Below are positions 47,690 to 57,373 of a DNA stretch of 64,000 nt, one piece after another. The stretch covers positions 37,041-101,040 of the forward strand of contig JADJSA010000010.1 of NCBI GenBank assembly GCA_016711925.1, in the 5' to 3' direction. Under the pieces are notes generated by a model. That model was not told the origin of the DNA. It did not search any database and worked only from the letters and a program-made list of their open reading frames with translations. Each line of letters opens with the position of its first letter. Within the stretch, counting starts at the first letter, position 1. The stretch comes from Candidatus Methylophosphatis haderslevensis. GTDB lineage: Bacteria > Pseudomonadota > Gammaproteobacteria > Burkholderiales > Rhodocyclaceae. The position numbers and the translations under genes are program-made.

Positions 47690-47820
47690 CATTCCATCGG
47701 GCTGCCCGCAAAGCCGCATGGGATGGCGCTTCTGTGGATGGCAGGCTGGAGATGTCCGTGGTTATTGGCTCGCATGGATGGCATGCCGCAGAGCGCCTAT
47801 CCATGCGGCCTGCAGCCTTG
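47690..47820. repeat. Dispersed palindromic repeat, locus 7
   Basis: AAAGCCGCATGGGATGGCGC, a 50-base spacer, then GAGCGCCTATCCATGCGGCC with TGCAG. It is the largest copy and ends about 40 bases before the point where the next gene's coding similarity begins. Confidence 0.75.
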
Positions 47821-47858
47821 CACGAAACGCAGCGACGCCCCGGACGCGGCATGCCGGC

Positions 47859-48620
47859 AGCAAATTCGGCATCCTGCAAGCCAGCGATTTGACCGAGCAC
47901 GGCCCGCAAATCGGCTCTGCGCTCGAGATGCTGCTGCTGGCCGTGGCGATCGGCTTGCGCCTGCACAACGAGCGCGCGTTGCGCGAAGCCGCGCAGCAGG
48001 ATGTGATCGAGCGCCAGCGCCGCTTTGCCGCGGATCTCGAAGCTCGGGTGGTCGAGCGCACCGCCGAACTGGCCCGCGCCAATGCGCTGTTGGCCGAGTT
48101 GAGCGCGACCGACCCGCTGACGGGGCTGGCCAATCGGCGCCAGCTCGAGCGCACGCTGGAGGCATTTCTGCAACGCTGCCGCGAACGCGGCAGGCATATC
48201 GGCGTGCTGATGGTCGACATCGACCGCTTCAAGAGCCTCAACGACAGCCACGGCCATGCCGTCGGCGACGCCTGCCTGCGCGCGGTGGCCGATCGCCTGC
48301 GCGCCAGCGTGCGCAGCGACGATGACGTCGTGCTGCGCTACGGCGGCGAGGAGTTCTGCATCGTCACCACTGCCGACGACGCCCAAACGATCGCCGAACG
48401 CGCCCGGCGCGGAATCTGCGAGCAGGCGGTGGAGGCGGGCGAGCTGCGGCTCGAAATGTCGGTCAGCATCGGCGTGGCCACCGCTGCACCGTCTGGACGC
48501 GTGGCCTTCGAGGCGGCGCTGCGGCGGGCCGATGCCGCGCTGTATCGCGCCAAGCAGGCCGGGCGCAATCGCTGTGTGCTGTCCGCCGCCACCGACGCGG
48601 CGGCGGTCGCCGCAGCCTAA
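47859..48620 (+). pseudogene. 7TMR-DISM diguanylate cyclase, 5'-truncated
   Basis: Similarity begins abruptly at SKFGILQASDLTEHGPQIGS, the last transmembrane part of a 7TMR-DISM sensor, continues with EMLLLAVAIGLRL, then a coiled coil (VIERQRRFAADLEARVVERT) and a complete GGDEF domain ([47 protein letters not shown]). The extracellular DISM domain and first six helices are absent; upstream is repeat locus 7. The open frame runs back to 47718 through the repeat only. An in-frame ATG at 47928 could start a soluble GGDEF protein. The I-site Arg-x-x-Asp appears kept (RSDD). Confidence 0.8.
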
Positions 48621-48650
48621 ATCATTCGGCGTTTTCCGGCTTATTCGGCG

Positions 48651-48863
48651 TTATCCGGCGCTGCCGGCCTGGGCGCGGCGTATCGCCTCGGCGAGGCAAT
48701 CCGGGCACAGGCAGCCGGCGGCCAGGCCGAGCGGCGGCACAATCGGCGGCAACCTGGCGCACCAGCATTCGGCGAGACCGGCTTGCATCCCGCAGACGAA
48801 GTGGGCGCCGCATTGGGCGCAGCACTGGGCGGAAGTGGCGGCGGGGTCGGGCTGGTCGGTCAT
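48651..48863 (-). CDS. Cysteine-rich CWC family protein
   Basis: 70 aa from ATG 48863 ([20 protein letters not shown]). The pattern [20 protein letters not shown] and [11 protein letters not shown] is the Cys_rich_CWC family (PF14375), small putative metal-binding proteins of unknown function. The gene diverges from aroC with 76 bases between the starts; both promoters must be in or beyond that gap. Its frame stays open past 48863 under aroC, but only as shadow. Confidence 0.88.
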   Translation of the reverse strand: MTDQPDPAATSAQCCAQCGAHFVCGMQAGLAECWCARLPPIVPPLGLAAGCLCPDCLAEAIRRAQAGSAG

Positions 48864-48939
48864 GGCGGCGGCACTGGAGGAAGCGGCCTCCATGGTAGAC
48901 TCGCTGGCCTCGCGCACCAACGACTCCAGCGAATTTTCC

Positions 48940-50100
48940 ATGTCCGGCAATACCCTCGGCAGACTGTTCTGCGTGACCTCCTTCGGCGAATCGCACGGGC
49001 CGGCGATCGGTTGCGTGGTCGATGGCTGCCCACCCGGGCTGGCGCTTGGCGAGGCCGACATCCAGGCCGATCTGGACCGGCGCAAGCCAGGCACTTCGCG
49101 CCATGTCACGCAGCGGCGCGAACCGGATACGGTGGAGATTCTCTCCGGCGTGTTCGAAGGCCGCACCACCGGCACGCCGATCGCGCTGCTGATCCGCAAC
49201 GAGGATCAGCGCAGCAGGGATTACGGCAACATCGCCGAGACCTTCCGGCCCGGCCATGCCGATTATGCCTACTGGCAGAAATACGGCATCCGCGACCACC
49301 GCGGCGGCGGCCGCGCGTCGGCGCGCGAAACCGCGGTGCGCGTGGCGGCCGGGGCGATCGCGCGCAAGTGGCTGCGCGAGCGTCATGGCATCGTGATACG
49401 CGGCTGCATGTCGCAACTGGGGCCGGTCGCGATTCCGTTCCAGTCGTGGGCGGAGGTCGGCAATAACCCGTTCTTCGCGCCCAATGCCGGCGTCGTCCCG
49501 TTCCTCGAAACGCACATGGACGAATTGCGCAAGTCCGGCGATTCCTGCGGCGCGCGCATCGACGTGGTGGCGCAGAACGTGCCGGTCGGCTGGGGCGAGC
49601 CGGTGTACGACCGGCTCGACGCAGACATTGCCTACGCGATGATGGGCATCAACGCGGTCAAGGGCGTCGAGATCGGCGCCGGGTTTGGCAGTGTCGCGCA
49701 GCGCGGCACCGAGCATTCCGACGAGATGACGCCGGACGGTTTCCTGTCGAACAACGCTGGCGGTGTGCTGGGCGGCATTTCGACCGGGCAGGACATCCGC
49801 GTGAGCATCGCGATCAAGCCGACCTCGAGCATCCGCCTCGACCGCCGCTCGATCGACAAGGCCGGCAACCCGGTGATCGTCAATACCCACGGCCGCCACG
49901 ACCCCTGCGTCGGGATCCGCGCCACGCCGGTGGCCGAGGCGATGCTGGCGCTGGTGCTGATCGATCATGCGCTGCGCCATCGCGGGCAGAACGCAGATGT
50001 GGCGTGCGAAACGCCGCGCATCGCCGCCGCAGCGCCGTTCCGGGTCGGGCAGCGGCCGCGTGCCGCGGCGGTCGACGACCCGCAGCCCGACGAGGCCTGA
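48940..50100 (+). CDS. aroC: Chorismate synthase
   Basis: 386 aa from ATG 48940 ([20 protein letters not shown]); the in-frame extension upstream is not conserved. Signatures: [38 protein letters not shown], and [16 protein letters not shown] with the third motif [13 protein letters not shown] and [19 protein letters not shown]. It converts EPSP to chorismate with reduced FMN, the last common step of aromatic synthesis. It lies next to small unrelated genes; no aro partner nearby. Confidence 0.97.
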   Translation: MSGNTLGRLFCVTSFGESHGPAIGCVVDGCPPGLALGEADIQADLDRRKPGTSRHVTQRREPDTVEILSGVFEGRTTGTPIALLIRNEDQRSRDYGNIAETFRPGHADYAYWQKYGIRDHRGGGRASARETAVRVAAGAIARKWLRERHGIVIRGCMSQLGPVAIPFQSWAEVGNNPFFAPNAGVVPFLETHMDELRKSGDSCGARIDVVAQNVPVGWGEPVYDRLDADIAYAMMGINAVKGVEIGAGFGSVAQRGTEHSDEMTPDGFLSNNAGGVLGGISTGQDIRVSIAIKPTSSIRLDRRSIDKAGNPVIVNTHGRHDPCVGIRATPVAEAMLALVLIDHALRHRGQNADVACETPRIAAAAPFRVGQRPRAAAVDDPQPDEA

Positions 50101-50223
50101 TGTTGCGGCGGATTGCGCTTTTTTCCGGGTCAATCAATAATTGCCCGACCCAGCCAGCTTTAGCTCGACGCGGCCGGCGCGCACCGGCCGCAAGTCATTC
50201 ACCTTTCAACCGGGAGGTTGCGT

Positions 50224-50472
50224 ATGGAAATGCTGCAACACGAACTGCATCGTGAGTTTCCCGAACACACGGCGACAATCGATGCACTGAAGTCATCCGA
50301 CGACCGCTTTTCCAGGCTGTTCGACGAATATCATGAGGTCGATCGGAACGTGGAGGAAATCGAGGAGCACGACGTGCCGATTTCCGACATCGAGTTCGAG
50401 ATTCTGAAGAAGCGCCGCCTGCATCTGAAGGACGAACTGTACGCGATGATTTGCGCCTACCGGCCGCAGTGA
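50224..50472 (+). CDS. DUF465 (YdcH-like) protein
   Basis: 82 aa from ATG 50224, with GGGAGG 8 bases before it. A helical, highly charged protein: HRVDALK-like core FSRLFDEYHEVDRNVEEIEE and the end KKRRLHLKDELYAMICAYRP are typical of YdcH/DUF465. Function unknown; members form antiparallel helical hairpins and are often starvation-induced. A strong intrinsic terminator follows, so the transcript ends here. Confidence 0.92.
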   Translation: MEMLQHELHREFPEHTATIDALKSSDDRFSRLFDEYHEVDRNVEEIEEHDVPISDIEFEILKKRRLHLKDELYAMICAYRPQ

Positions 50473-50491
50473 CCGGCCATGCCGCCGATCG

Positions 50492-50523
50492 AAAGGGTGC
50501 GCTTGCGCACCCTTTGTCTTTTT
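50492..50523 (+). terminator. Rho-independent terminator after the DUF465 gene
   Basis: Stem AAAGGGTGCGC (50492-50502) with GCGCACCCTTT (50505-50515), followed by GTCTTTTT. Short loop. The T-run is on the + strand, fitting the DUF465 gene. The convergent TIGR03790 gene ends in the T-run. Confidence 0.9.
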
Positions 50524-51574
50524 ACCGCCGATAGGGCGCGGCCAGCGGCTCGCCGATGAACAGGCCCTGGGTCGGCCAGGCGACGCTCTTCCAGTAGGCT
50601 TCGATCGCCGTCGCGCCAAGTGCGTAGTGCTTGATCAGCGCCGCGGGATGGGGAAATTTCTGCCAGTGGTTGCATGGCTCGGATACGCTGCCATAGCTTG
50701 CCGTGGCGCCGGCCTCCAGCCAGCGCAGGCTGCTCATCTGGCTGCTTCCCGTCAGGTCGCCGCCGGTCGACGTCAGGTGGTCGGCCAGCGCGCCGGGCAC
50801 AAAGCGCAGCGTCTCGAGCTTGTCCACCGTCACCCGGCCGGTCAGGTAGAACATCACGTCGTTCGCGTCTTCGAGCGATTCCGCATTCAGGTTGCGTATC
50901 GCCAGCGGCGGCCGCAGCAGCCGTCCGTCCTTGGGGAAGAACACGGCGCGCGAATTGCGCGCGCTGTCCGAGGTGGTGAGCAGGTAGGCGGTGGCGCGCG
51001 GCATGCTGCGGTCCGCCGCCACGCCGCGGTCGATCAGCGCCTTTGCCGCGGCCACCGACTCCACCGGCAGCAGCATGGCGATTCTCATCGCATAGTCGGC
51101 GTAGGGCCGCAGCGAAGCCGAGTCGAAATACGGGCTGCGCCGCGAAGGCTCGCAACTGTGGCCGCACAGTGCGGCGTCGAAACCGAGCGCCAGCGCGCCG
51201 GTGATCGAATTGCATTCCACCGCGTAAGGCGTGGTCCACACCAGCAGCAGCGCCTGGATGTCGGCGCCCAGTTGCGCCGCCAGCGCGGCGCGAAATTCGG
51301 CGAACTGCTGCACGCCGAGTTGCCGTTCGCCGGCCGGCAGGCGCAGCCGGACGATGTTCTGCGCCGGCACGCCGCGCGCTCTCGCGTAGTACAGCCCGAC
51401 CTCGACGCTGGCGGGATCGTTGTCGTTGATGACGACGGCAAGCTGTTGCGCGCTCAGGCCGTAAGCCGCCGCGCCGAACGCGCGCAGCGTGTTGCTGCTT
51501 TGCGCGGCGCAATCGGCCGTGCCGACAGCCGCGGCGAGCGCTAGCAGGAAGGCGGCGAGACGCAGCATCGGCAT
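50522..51574 (-). CDS. TIGR03790 family protein (exported, unknown function)
   Basis: 350 aa from ATG 51574; another ATG six codons upstream is possible. A signal peptide (MPMLRLAAFLLALAAAVGTA) precedes the mature part. Matches TIGR03790: VVINDNDPASVEVGLYYARA, QNIVRLRLPAG, LLLVWTTPYAVECNSITGAL and TSTGGDLTGSSQMSSLRWL. The family is scattered in proteobacteria, with no known role. Strand opposite to both neighbours. Confidence 0.85.
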   Translation of the reverse strand: MPMLRLAAFLLALAAAVGTADCAAQSSNTLRAFGAAAYGLSAQQLAVVINDNDPASVEVGLYYARARGVPAQNIVRLRLPAGERQLGVQQFAEFRAALAAQLGADIQALLLVWTTPYAVECNSITGALALGFDAALCGHSCEPSRRSPYFDSASLRPYADYAMRIAMLLPVESVAAAKALIDRGVAADRSMPRATAYLLTTSDSARNSRAVFFPKDGRLLRPPLAIRNLNAESLEDANDVMFYLTGRVTVDKLETLRFVPGALADHLTSTGGDLTGSSQMSSLRWLEAGATASYGSVSEPCNHWQKFPHPAALIKHYALGATAIEAYWKSVAWPTQGLFIGEPLAAPYRR

Positions 51575-51648
51575 TGCATAAGGCGTGGGCACGGGTGCCG
51601 CAGGGGCAGCGGGAATCGACGTAAACCGGCCACGGTAGAATAGCGCGA

Positions 51649-52809
51649 ATGCTTCCCTACTGGCGCCTGTCGGCCTACTACTTCTTCTACTTCGCTTTCG
51701 TCGGCACCTTCGCGCCCTATTTCAGCCTGTACCTGAAGTCGCTGTCGTTCTCGGCCTGGGACATCGGCGTGCTCAATTCCCTGATGCAGGTGATGCGGGT
51801 GGTCGCGCCCAACCTGTGGGGCTGGCTGGCCGAGCGCATCGGCGCCCAGACGCCGATCGTGCGCCTGGCCGGCCTGATGAGCATCGCCGGCTTCTCGGTG
51901 TTCTTTTTCACCAAGTCGTTCTCCGGCGTGTTCCTCGGTATGGCGCTGCTGGCGTTCTTCTGGAGCGCGGCCATTCCGCTGGTCGATACGCTGACCCTCT
52001 CGCATCTGGGCAGCGAGGCGCAGCGCTACGGCCGCATACGCCTGTGGGGGTCGATAGGCTTCATCGTCGCCGTGCTGGCGGTCGGCGCCGCGCTCGACTC
52101 GATGCCGGTTGCCGGCCTGCTGCCGATGGCGATGGCAACCCTGATCGGCATATTCTGCTGCGCGCTGCTGATTCCGGAAGCGCCGCCGCAGCGCCACAGC
52201 GGCGACCATGCGCCGATCGGCGAGATTCTGCGCCGGCCGGCGGTACGCGCGCTGTTCGTCGCCTGCTTTCTGATGTCGGCCGCCCATGGCGCGCTCTACG
52301 TGTTCTATTCGCTTTACCTGGTCGGCCACGGCTACGGCACGACGGCGGTCGGCTGGCTGTGGACGCTCGGCGTGCTGGCCGAGATCGGAGTGTTCCTTGC
52401 CATGCCGCGGCTGCTGCGCCGGTTTTCGATCCGTTCGGTGCTGCTGGCGAGCCACGCCTGCGCGGTGCTGCGCTTCCTGATCATCGGCTGGGGTGTCGAA
52501 TCGGCGCCGCTGCTGGTGCTGGCGCAACTGCTGCACGGCGCCACCTTCGGCGCGTATCATGCTGGCGCAGTGGCCGCCGTCGGGCGCTGGTTCGGCGCGC
52601 AACACCAGTCGCGCGGCCAGGCGATTTATGGCAGTGTCTCGTTTGGTGCCGGTGGCATGGCCGGCGGCCTGGCAAGCGGATTGGCATGGGATACGCTCGG
52701 CCCCGCCGCCACTTATTCGATCAGTTCGCTGTTCGCCCTGCTCGGGCTGGTGGCGATTCTGGCCGGCTGGCGCGACGGCGCCGAGCCCGCCGAACCCTGC
52801 GACCGATGA
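51649..52809 (+). CDS. MFS transporter (MFS_1_like / HcaT group)
   Basis: 386 aa, twelve transmembrane segments. The N-terminus WRLSAYYFFYFAFVGTFAPY and RYGRIRLWGSIGFIVAVLAV in the middle are typical of the PPP/HcaT-like and LacY-related group; Arg and charged residues in LSHLGSEAQRYGRIRLWGS form the family motif. The substrate is unknown; aromatic acids are transported by some relatives. It is followed 16 bases later by an M48 lipoprotein gene on the same strand, a possible but functionally unclear operon. Confidence 0.88.
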   Translation: MLPYWRLSAYYFFYFAFVGTFAPYFSLYLKSLSFSAWDIGVLNSLMQVMRVVAPNLWGWLAERIGAQTPIVRLAGLMSIAGFSVFFFTKSFSGVFLGMALLAFFWSAAIPLVDTLTLSHLGSEAQRYGRIRLWGSIGFIVAVLAVGAALDSMPVAGLLPMAMATLIGIFCCALLIPEAPPQRHSGDHAPIGEILRRPAVRALFVACFLMSAAHGALYVFYSLYLVGHGYGTTAVGWLWTLGVLAEIGVFLAMPRLLRRFSIRSVLLASHACAVLRFLIIGWGVESAPLLVLAQLLHGATFGAYHAGAVAAVGRWFGAQHQSRGQAIYGSVSFGAGGMAGGLASGLAWDTLGPAATYSISSLFALLGLVAILAGWRDGAEPAEPCDR

Positions 52810-52825
52810 TGGCAAAAGGAGAAAG

Positions 52826-53656
52826 ATGATGAAACCCTGGCTGCACGATTTGTTCAAGACTGCCGCCCCGCTGTGCATCGCGGCAACACTGGCCGCGGCC
52901 TGCCAGACGGTGCAGACGACGCAGGCCGGCGCAGTGGGCATCGAGCGCAAGCAGTCGATGCTGGTGTCGAGCGACCAGGTCAATCAGGCGGCGTCGGCCA
53001 ACTACCAGAAAGTGCTCGGCGATTCGCGCACCAAGGGCGCGCTCAACGCCCACCCGGCTCAGGTGGAACGCATACGCGCAATCTCTCGCCGGCTGATCCC
53101 GCAGGTTGGCGTTTTCCGCGAGGATGCGACCAAGTGGCAATGGGAGGTCAACGTCATCCAGTCCGACGAGCTGAACGCCTGGTGCATGCCCGGCGGCAAG
53201 ATCGCCTTCTATTCGGGCATCATCGACAAGCTCAAGCTGACCGACGACGAAGCCGCCGCGATCATGGGCCACGAGATGGCGCATGCGCTGCGCGAACACG
53301 CGCGCGAGCGCGCCTCGCAGGCCATGGCCACCGGGATCGGCGTGCAAGTCGTCGGCGCGGCGGCCGGGCTCGGCGATGTCGGCCTGCAACTGACCTCGCT
53401 GCTGGCCGACTACACCTTCGTCAAGCCCAACTCGCGGCTGCACGAAACCGAGGCCGACCGCATGGGCGTCGAACTGGCCGCCCGCGCCGGTTACGATCCG
53501 CGCGCCGCGATCCGGCTGTGGAACAAGATGGCGCAGGTTTCCGGCGGGCAGCCGCCGCAATGGATGTCGACCCACCCGTCGCACGAAACCCGCATCAAGG
53601 ATCTCGAGAATTATGCCGCCAAGGTGATGCCGCTGTACGAGAAGGCCGCGCACTGA
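52826..53656 (+). CDS. M48 metallopeptidase, probable lipoprotein (LoiP/YcaL-like)
   Basis: 276 aa from ATG 52826 behind AGGAGAAAG. The lead CIAATLAAACQTV fits a lipobox with Cys at about residue 25. Zinc site HEMAH at about 148-152 in IMGHEMAHALREHARERA, third ligand in LHETEADRMGVELAA, and the typical end WMSTHPSHETRIKDLENY. Relatives are periplasmic or outer-membrane-attached proteases (LoiP, YcaL, BepA-like without TPR) involved in envelope quality control. It is unrelated in layout to the membrane M48 at 7680-8966. Confidence 0.92.
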   Translation: MMKPWLHDLFKTAAPLCIAATLAAACQTVQTTQAGAVGIERKQSMLVSSDQVNQAASANYQKVLGDSRTKGALNAHPAQVERIRAISRRLIPQVGVFREDATKWQWEVNVIQSDELNAWCMPGGKIAFYSGIIDKLKLTDDEAAAIMGHEMAHALREHARERASQAMATGIGVQVVGAAAGLGDVGLQLTSLLADYTFVKPNSRLHETEADRMGVELAARAGYDPRAAIRLWNKMAQVSGGQPPQWMSTHPSHETRIKDLENYAAKVMPLYEKAAH

Positions 53657-54100
53657 GGCGAGGCTGCGAGCCTTGGAAAGCGCGCTTTCTGGTAGCGACG
53701 CAATGTCGGCGCCGACGGCAAGTTGGCCGGTGACGCGCCAGCGGCTGCGGCGAGGCGCATCGGATCGAATAGCGGGGTTTCGAGCAAGTGGCGTGCAGCC
53801 GGAGTCGGCCCGCAACACGCGTTCGCGGTTTCCCCTCCACGCAGCCATCAGGATGCCCGCCGGGGCGGAATCACGGTGCAACGGGTGCGTCCGAGCTACT
53901 CGGTCGTCATCGAATGTGTCCGGCCGTATGCCGTACCTCGGCGGACGCGTAGGATTGACGCTTGCCCGTGGTGGAACATGCGGTTGATCGATTGAACACC
54001 TCGCTGCTAGGCCACTTTTCGACCAATCTTCTCGTCGAAATCATGTGACAGGCGCCTGGGTCTGTCGGCGAAGCTGGCTCCAGAAAACAGAGTTGGGCCA
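53657..54100. other. Gene-free stretch
   Basis: 444 bases between the M48 lipoprotein and the hypothetical gene at 54101. Short frames exist on both strands, but none has family similarity or a convincing ribosome site. Composition becomes less GC-rich after about 53990. Confidence 0.5.
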
Positions 54101-54655
54101 ATGAATGCACCGTTTGAAGTCCCCGAGGAAGAACACTTCGTTTCGTCCGTCGCAGCGGACGGAAGTTCTTTGTATCTGCGCCTCGCAACTGACTACCACC
54201 CGGGTTATCCGACCACGCCTTTTGTGCTGCACGCAGAAGGGGTCCAGAACTTGGCGGAGGTTTGCAAGTTCCTTTCAGACTCGGCGCGCGAAGAGATTTA
54301 CTTGTACACGTACTGGAAGGACGGGACCATCGCCTTCTCGACCGAAAATGGGGATGAGATTTCTATATCGGCAGTTTCGCTAAAAGGGGCGCCCGCGGAG
54401 CCAAACGTTGAAGAGGTTCAACGCTCGTTGGCCAGGGTTAGTGCATGGCTGGAGCAGGAACGTGCGTCCAGCGTAAGGGCATGGAAACGACTTCAGTCAA
54501 TCATCGCCCTATTGCATGAGCAGCGCAGGCGTATTGAAGTAAAGGCTCACAACCATTCTACCGACAGTGCCGCTGGCATCGTCTATGGCCAACAACTGCG
54601 GTTCATCGAGAGACTCCTCGCTGCAGCCGAGGAAGATCCACACAATGGCGAGTAG
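54101..54655 (+). CDS. Hypothetical protein
   Basis: 184 aa from ATG 54101. I recognise no family. The first 95 residues look like a mixed alpha/beta domain (SSLYLRLATDYHPGYPTTPF, IYLYTYWKDGTIAFSTENGD); the rest is helical and charged (RAWKRLQSIIALLHEQRRRI). Codon use and base composition are more AT-rich than the neighbours, as in the cassette region, which suggests transfer. No attC-like site, IS or repeat directly flanks it. Confidence 0.65.
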   Translation: MNAPFEVPEEEHFVSSVAADGSSLYLRLATDYHPGYPTTPFVLHAEGVQNLAEVCKFLSDSAREEIYLYTYWKDGTIAFSTENGDEISISAVSLKGAPAEPNVEEVQRSLARVSAWLEQERASSVRAWKRLQSIIALLHEQRRRIEVKAHNHSTDSAAGIVYGQQLRFIERLLAAAEEDPHNGE

Positions 54656-54788
54656 CGCCGCAGACCCAACCGGTTGCTCAGGCGAACGCCAACGGCATGC
54701 TGCCGTTGGAGCACTTCGTGCTTCAGTGATGCTTTCCTCGGGCGTCATGCCTCGCAAATCAAGCTCAGTGCCAAGGGAGTGACTGCCG

Positions 54789-55193
54789 ATGCCTGCTGCG
54801 TCCTGGAAGAAATCTCCCGCCGAGCTCGTCGAGCGCTTTGCCGCCGCGCTGCCGGATCATGCCGATGTCGTGCGCAGGCCGATGTTCGGCTACCCGGCGG
54901 CATTCGCCAACGGCAACATGGCCTGCATTCTGTTTCAGGACTCCGTGATTGTCCGTCTCGGCAAAGAGGGCGCGGCTGCGGCGGTTGCAGACGGACGCGC
55001 GCAGCAGTTCGCCCCGATGCCCGGCCGCATCATGACGGGCTATGTGTTGATTCCGGCAACCGACGCTCGCGAAACCACGGCGCTTGCGGCATGGCTGCAA
55101 CGCGCGCTGGACTTCACGCTCACCCTGCCGAAGAAGGCGCCGATGTCACGAGCGGGGAAGCCCGCTGCGACCAGGCAGCGGAAATCCGGGTGA
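54789..55193 (+). CDS. TfoX/Sxy N-terminal domain protein
   Basis: 134 aa from ATG 54789. Matches TfoX_N: RFAAALPDHADVVRRPMFGY, FANGNMACILFQDSVIVRLG, FAPMPGRIMTGYVLIPA. Only the N-terminal domain is present, and the C-terminal tail is basic (APMSRAGKPAATRQRKSG). Full-length TfoX/Sxy proteins promote competence gene expression with CRP; single-domain forms are common and not known to do this. Confidence 0.9.
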   Translation: MPAASWKKSPAELVERFAAALPDHADVVRRPMFGYPAAFANGNMACILFQDSVIVRLGKEGAAAAVADGRAQQFAPMPGRIMTGYVLIPATDARETTALAAWLQRALDFTLTLPKKAPMSRAGKPAATRQRKSG

Positions 55194-55624
55194 GGCCGCG
55201 CGCGGCGGTCCAGCCAATCCCCGGCGAATCGATGCGGGGCAGATCGCAGCTTACGGGACGCATATCCGCTGGGGCACCTCGGTCGCAGTGGCCGCGGTGC
55301 GCGCATTGCGGCGCTCGGGCGCCCGATCGAACGCGTTGCACATCACTTTTCAGGTGGCCTGGAGGCCGCATGGATAGGCGCTCTCCAAGCTTGCCACGCC
55401 AGTCGCCGCATGGATCGGGCGTCGTGGCGCAGGCAGCCTGCAGAGCGCCTATCCATGCGGCTTCCAGCGGTGCGGCTGCGCAGCGGACGAGCGGTCTCGG
55501 CGCCACGGCCGGCGCGCCGTGGGGCGCGCCGCCTGATCCGCCGCAGCCGGCCGTTCCCTGACAGTCAATGGCTGCTGTGGGATAATCCGCAGCTTCGCCG
55601 AAATCCGCTCCGCCAGCCCTCGCC
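55194..55624. other. Gene-free stretch upstream of leuC
   Basis: 431 bases with repeat locus 8 (55355-55469) and no gene. The leuC promoter and leader should be in 55470-55624; no leader peptide rich in Leu codons was seen. Confidence 0.5.
55355..55469. repeat. Dispersed palindromic repeat, locus 8
   Basis: TGGAGGCCGCATGGATAGGC then GCTCTCC, a middle arm CGCCGCATGGATCGGGCG, and an inverted arm AGAGCGCCTATCCATGCGGC then TTCCAG. Three arms in one locus, so it could fold in alternative ways. Confidence 0.8.
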
Positions 55625-57034
55625 GTGCCCCAGACCCTGTACGAAAAACTCTGGAACAGCCATGTCGTCCGTCAGAAAGAGGACGGCACGGCGCTGATTT
55701 ACATCGATCGCCATCTGGTGCATGAAGTGACCAGTCCGCAGGCCTTCGAGGGTCTCCGGCTGGCCGGGCGCGCGCCGTGGCGCAGCGACACCGTGGTGGC
55801 GACCGCCGATCACAACACGCCGACCGAGCACTGGGAGCGCGGCATCGCCGATCCGGTGGCGCGGCTGCAGGTCGAAACGCTCGATGCCAACATCAAGGCC
55901 TGCGGCGCCAGGGCGTACTTTCCGTTTCGCGATGCGCGGCAGGGCATCGTGCATGTGATCGGCCCGGAGCAGGGCGCCACGCTGCCCGGCATGACGGTGG
56001 CGTGCGGCGATTCGCACACCAGCACGCATGGCGCGTTCGGCTGTCTGGCGCAGGGCATCGGCACCTCCGAGGTCGAACATGTGCTGGCCACCCAGTGCCT
56101 GCTGCAGACGAAGTCGAAGACGATGCTGGTCAAGGTCGATGGCACGCTGGCAACCGGCGTGTCGGCCAAGGACGTGGCGCTGGCGATCATCGGCCGCATC
56201 GGCACCGCGGGCGGCACCGGCTTCGCGATCGAGTTCGGCGGCTCCACGATGCGGGCGATGTCGATGGAAGGCCGCATGACTGTCTGCAACATGGCGATCG
56301 AAGCCGGCGCACGCGCCGGCATGGTCGCGGTGGATGAGACGACGATCGACTATGTGCGCGGCCGTCCGCTGGCGCCGGCCGGCGCCGATTGGGACCGGGC
56401 GGTCGCCTACTGGCGCACGCTGGTGTCGGACGCCGGGGCGCAGTTCGACCAGGTGGTCGAGATCGATGCCGCGCGGCTCAAGCCGCAAGTCACCTGGGGC
56501 ACCTCGCCCGACATGGTGACGACGGTCGATGGCGAAGTGCCCGATCCGACGCTCGAATCGAGCCCGGTCAAACGCGACGGCATGACGCGCGCGCTCGAAT
56601 ACATGGGACTGGCGCCGAAGACGCCGATCAAGGCGATCCGCCTCGACCGCGTGTTCATCGGCTCGTGCACCAATTCGCGCATCGAGGATTTGCGTGCCGC
56701 CGCGCTGGTGGTCAAGGGCAGGAAGGTGGCGCCGACGATCACGCAGGCGCTGGTGGTGCCGGGCTCGGGGCTGGTCAAGGCGCAGGCCGAGTGCGAGGGG
56801 CTGGACCGGGTGTTCGTCGATGCCGGTTTCGAGTGGCGCGAACCGGGCTGTTCGATGTGCCTGGCCATGAACGCCGACCGGCTGGCACCGGGCGAGCGCT
56901 GTGCCTCCACATCCAACCGCAATTTCGAGGGGCGCCAGGGCGCGGGCGGGCGCACGCATCTGGTGAGTCCGCAAATGGCCGCCGCCGCCGCGATCATCGG
57001 CTATTTTTCCGACGTGCGCGACTGGCTGCGCTGA
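55625..57034 (+). CDS. leuC: 3-isopropylmalate dehydratase large subunit
   Basis: 469 aa from GTG 55625 ([20 protein letters not shown] follows). The 4Fe-4S ligands are in [13 protein letters not shown] (about 347) and CSMCLAMN (about 408 and 411); other matches are [20 protein letters not shown] and [20 protein letters not shown]. It isomerises 2- to 3-isopropylmalate in leucine synthesis but needs the small subunit LeuD. leuD normally sits after the entericidin gene in this order and is not there. Confidence 0.97.
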   Translation: MPQTLYEKLWNSHVVRQKEDGTALIYIDRHLVHEVTSPQAFEGLRLAGRAPWRSDTVVATADHNTPTEHWERGIADPVARLQVETLDANIKACGARAYFPFRDARQGIVHVIGPEQGATLPGMTVACGDSHTSTHGAFGCLAQGIGTSEVEHVLATQCLLQTKSKTMLVKVDGTLATGVSAKDVALAIIGRIGTAGGTGFAIEFGGSTMRAMSMEGRMTVCNMAIEAGARAGMVAVDETTIDYVRGRPLAPAGADWDRAVAYWRTLVSDAGAQFDQVVEIDAARLKPQVTWGTSPDMVTTVDGEVPDPTLESSPVKRDGMTRALEYMGLAPKTPIKAIRLDRVFIGSCTNSRIEDLRAAALVVKGRKVAPTITQALVVPGSGLVKAQAECEGLDRVFVDAGFEWREPGCSMCLAMNADRLAPGERCASTSNRNFEGRQGAGGRTHLVSPQMAAAAAIIGYFSDVRDWLR

Positions 57035-57067
57035 TCGCCCACGTCGTCGTTCAGAGGAGCGTTTGAC

Positions 57068-57196
57068 ATGCGCAAGATTGCGTTGATGACGATCGCGTTG
57101 CTGGCGATCGGGCTGGCCGGCTGCAATGCGGTGGCCGGCTTCGGCAGGGACGTGGAAAAGAGCGGCGCCGCCATTCAGCGCTGGGCTCACAGATAG
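57068..57196 (+). CDS. Entericidin A/B family lipoprotein
   Basis: 42 aa from ATG 57068, preceded by AGGAG. MRKIALMTIALLAIGLAGCN has a lipobox LAGC with Cys at 19, and the rest (AVAGFGRDVEKSGAAIQRWA) matches the EcnA/EcnB family of tiny membrane lipoproteins. In many betaproteobacteria this gene stands between leuC and leuD, as a passenger. Its role may be in stress-induced lysis, but is unproven for such homologues. Confidence 0.92.
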   Translation: MRKIALMTIALLAIGLAGCNAVAGFGRDVEKSGAAIQRWAHR

Positions 57197-57373
57197 GCGA
57201 AGCCGGAACGCACTCATGCGCGCATTCGCGCAGCGCGATGAACGGCTGGCAGCGCAAGATCGCGCCTCCGATGATCGGCGGCGGTGCGGGCAAGACCGAT
57301 TTTTTCACGATCGATCCGCATCGCCGGCACTTGCGGCGACCGCGCGTCGAGCGACTTTTCGAGAGACTGATTG

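Noticed and set aside
57238..57373. Calling a leuD pseudogene in the gap before leuB
   Set aside because: Only a ten-residue resemblance (FFTIDPHRRH); too little to annotate as a gene remnant.
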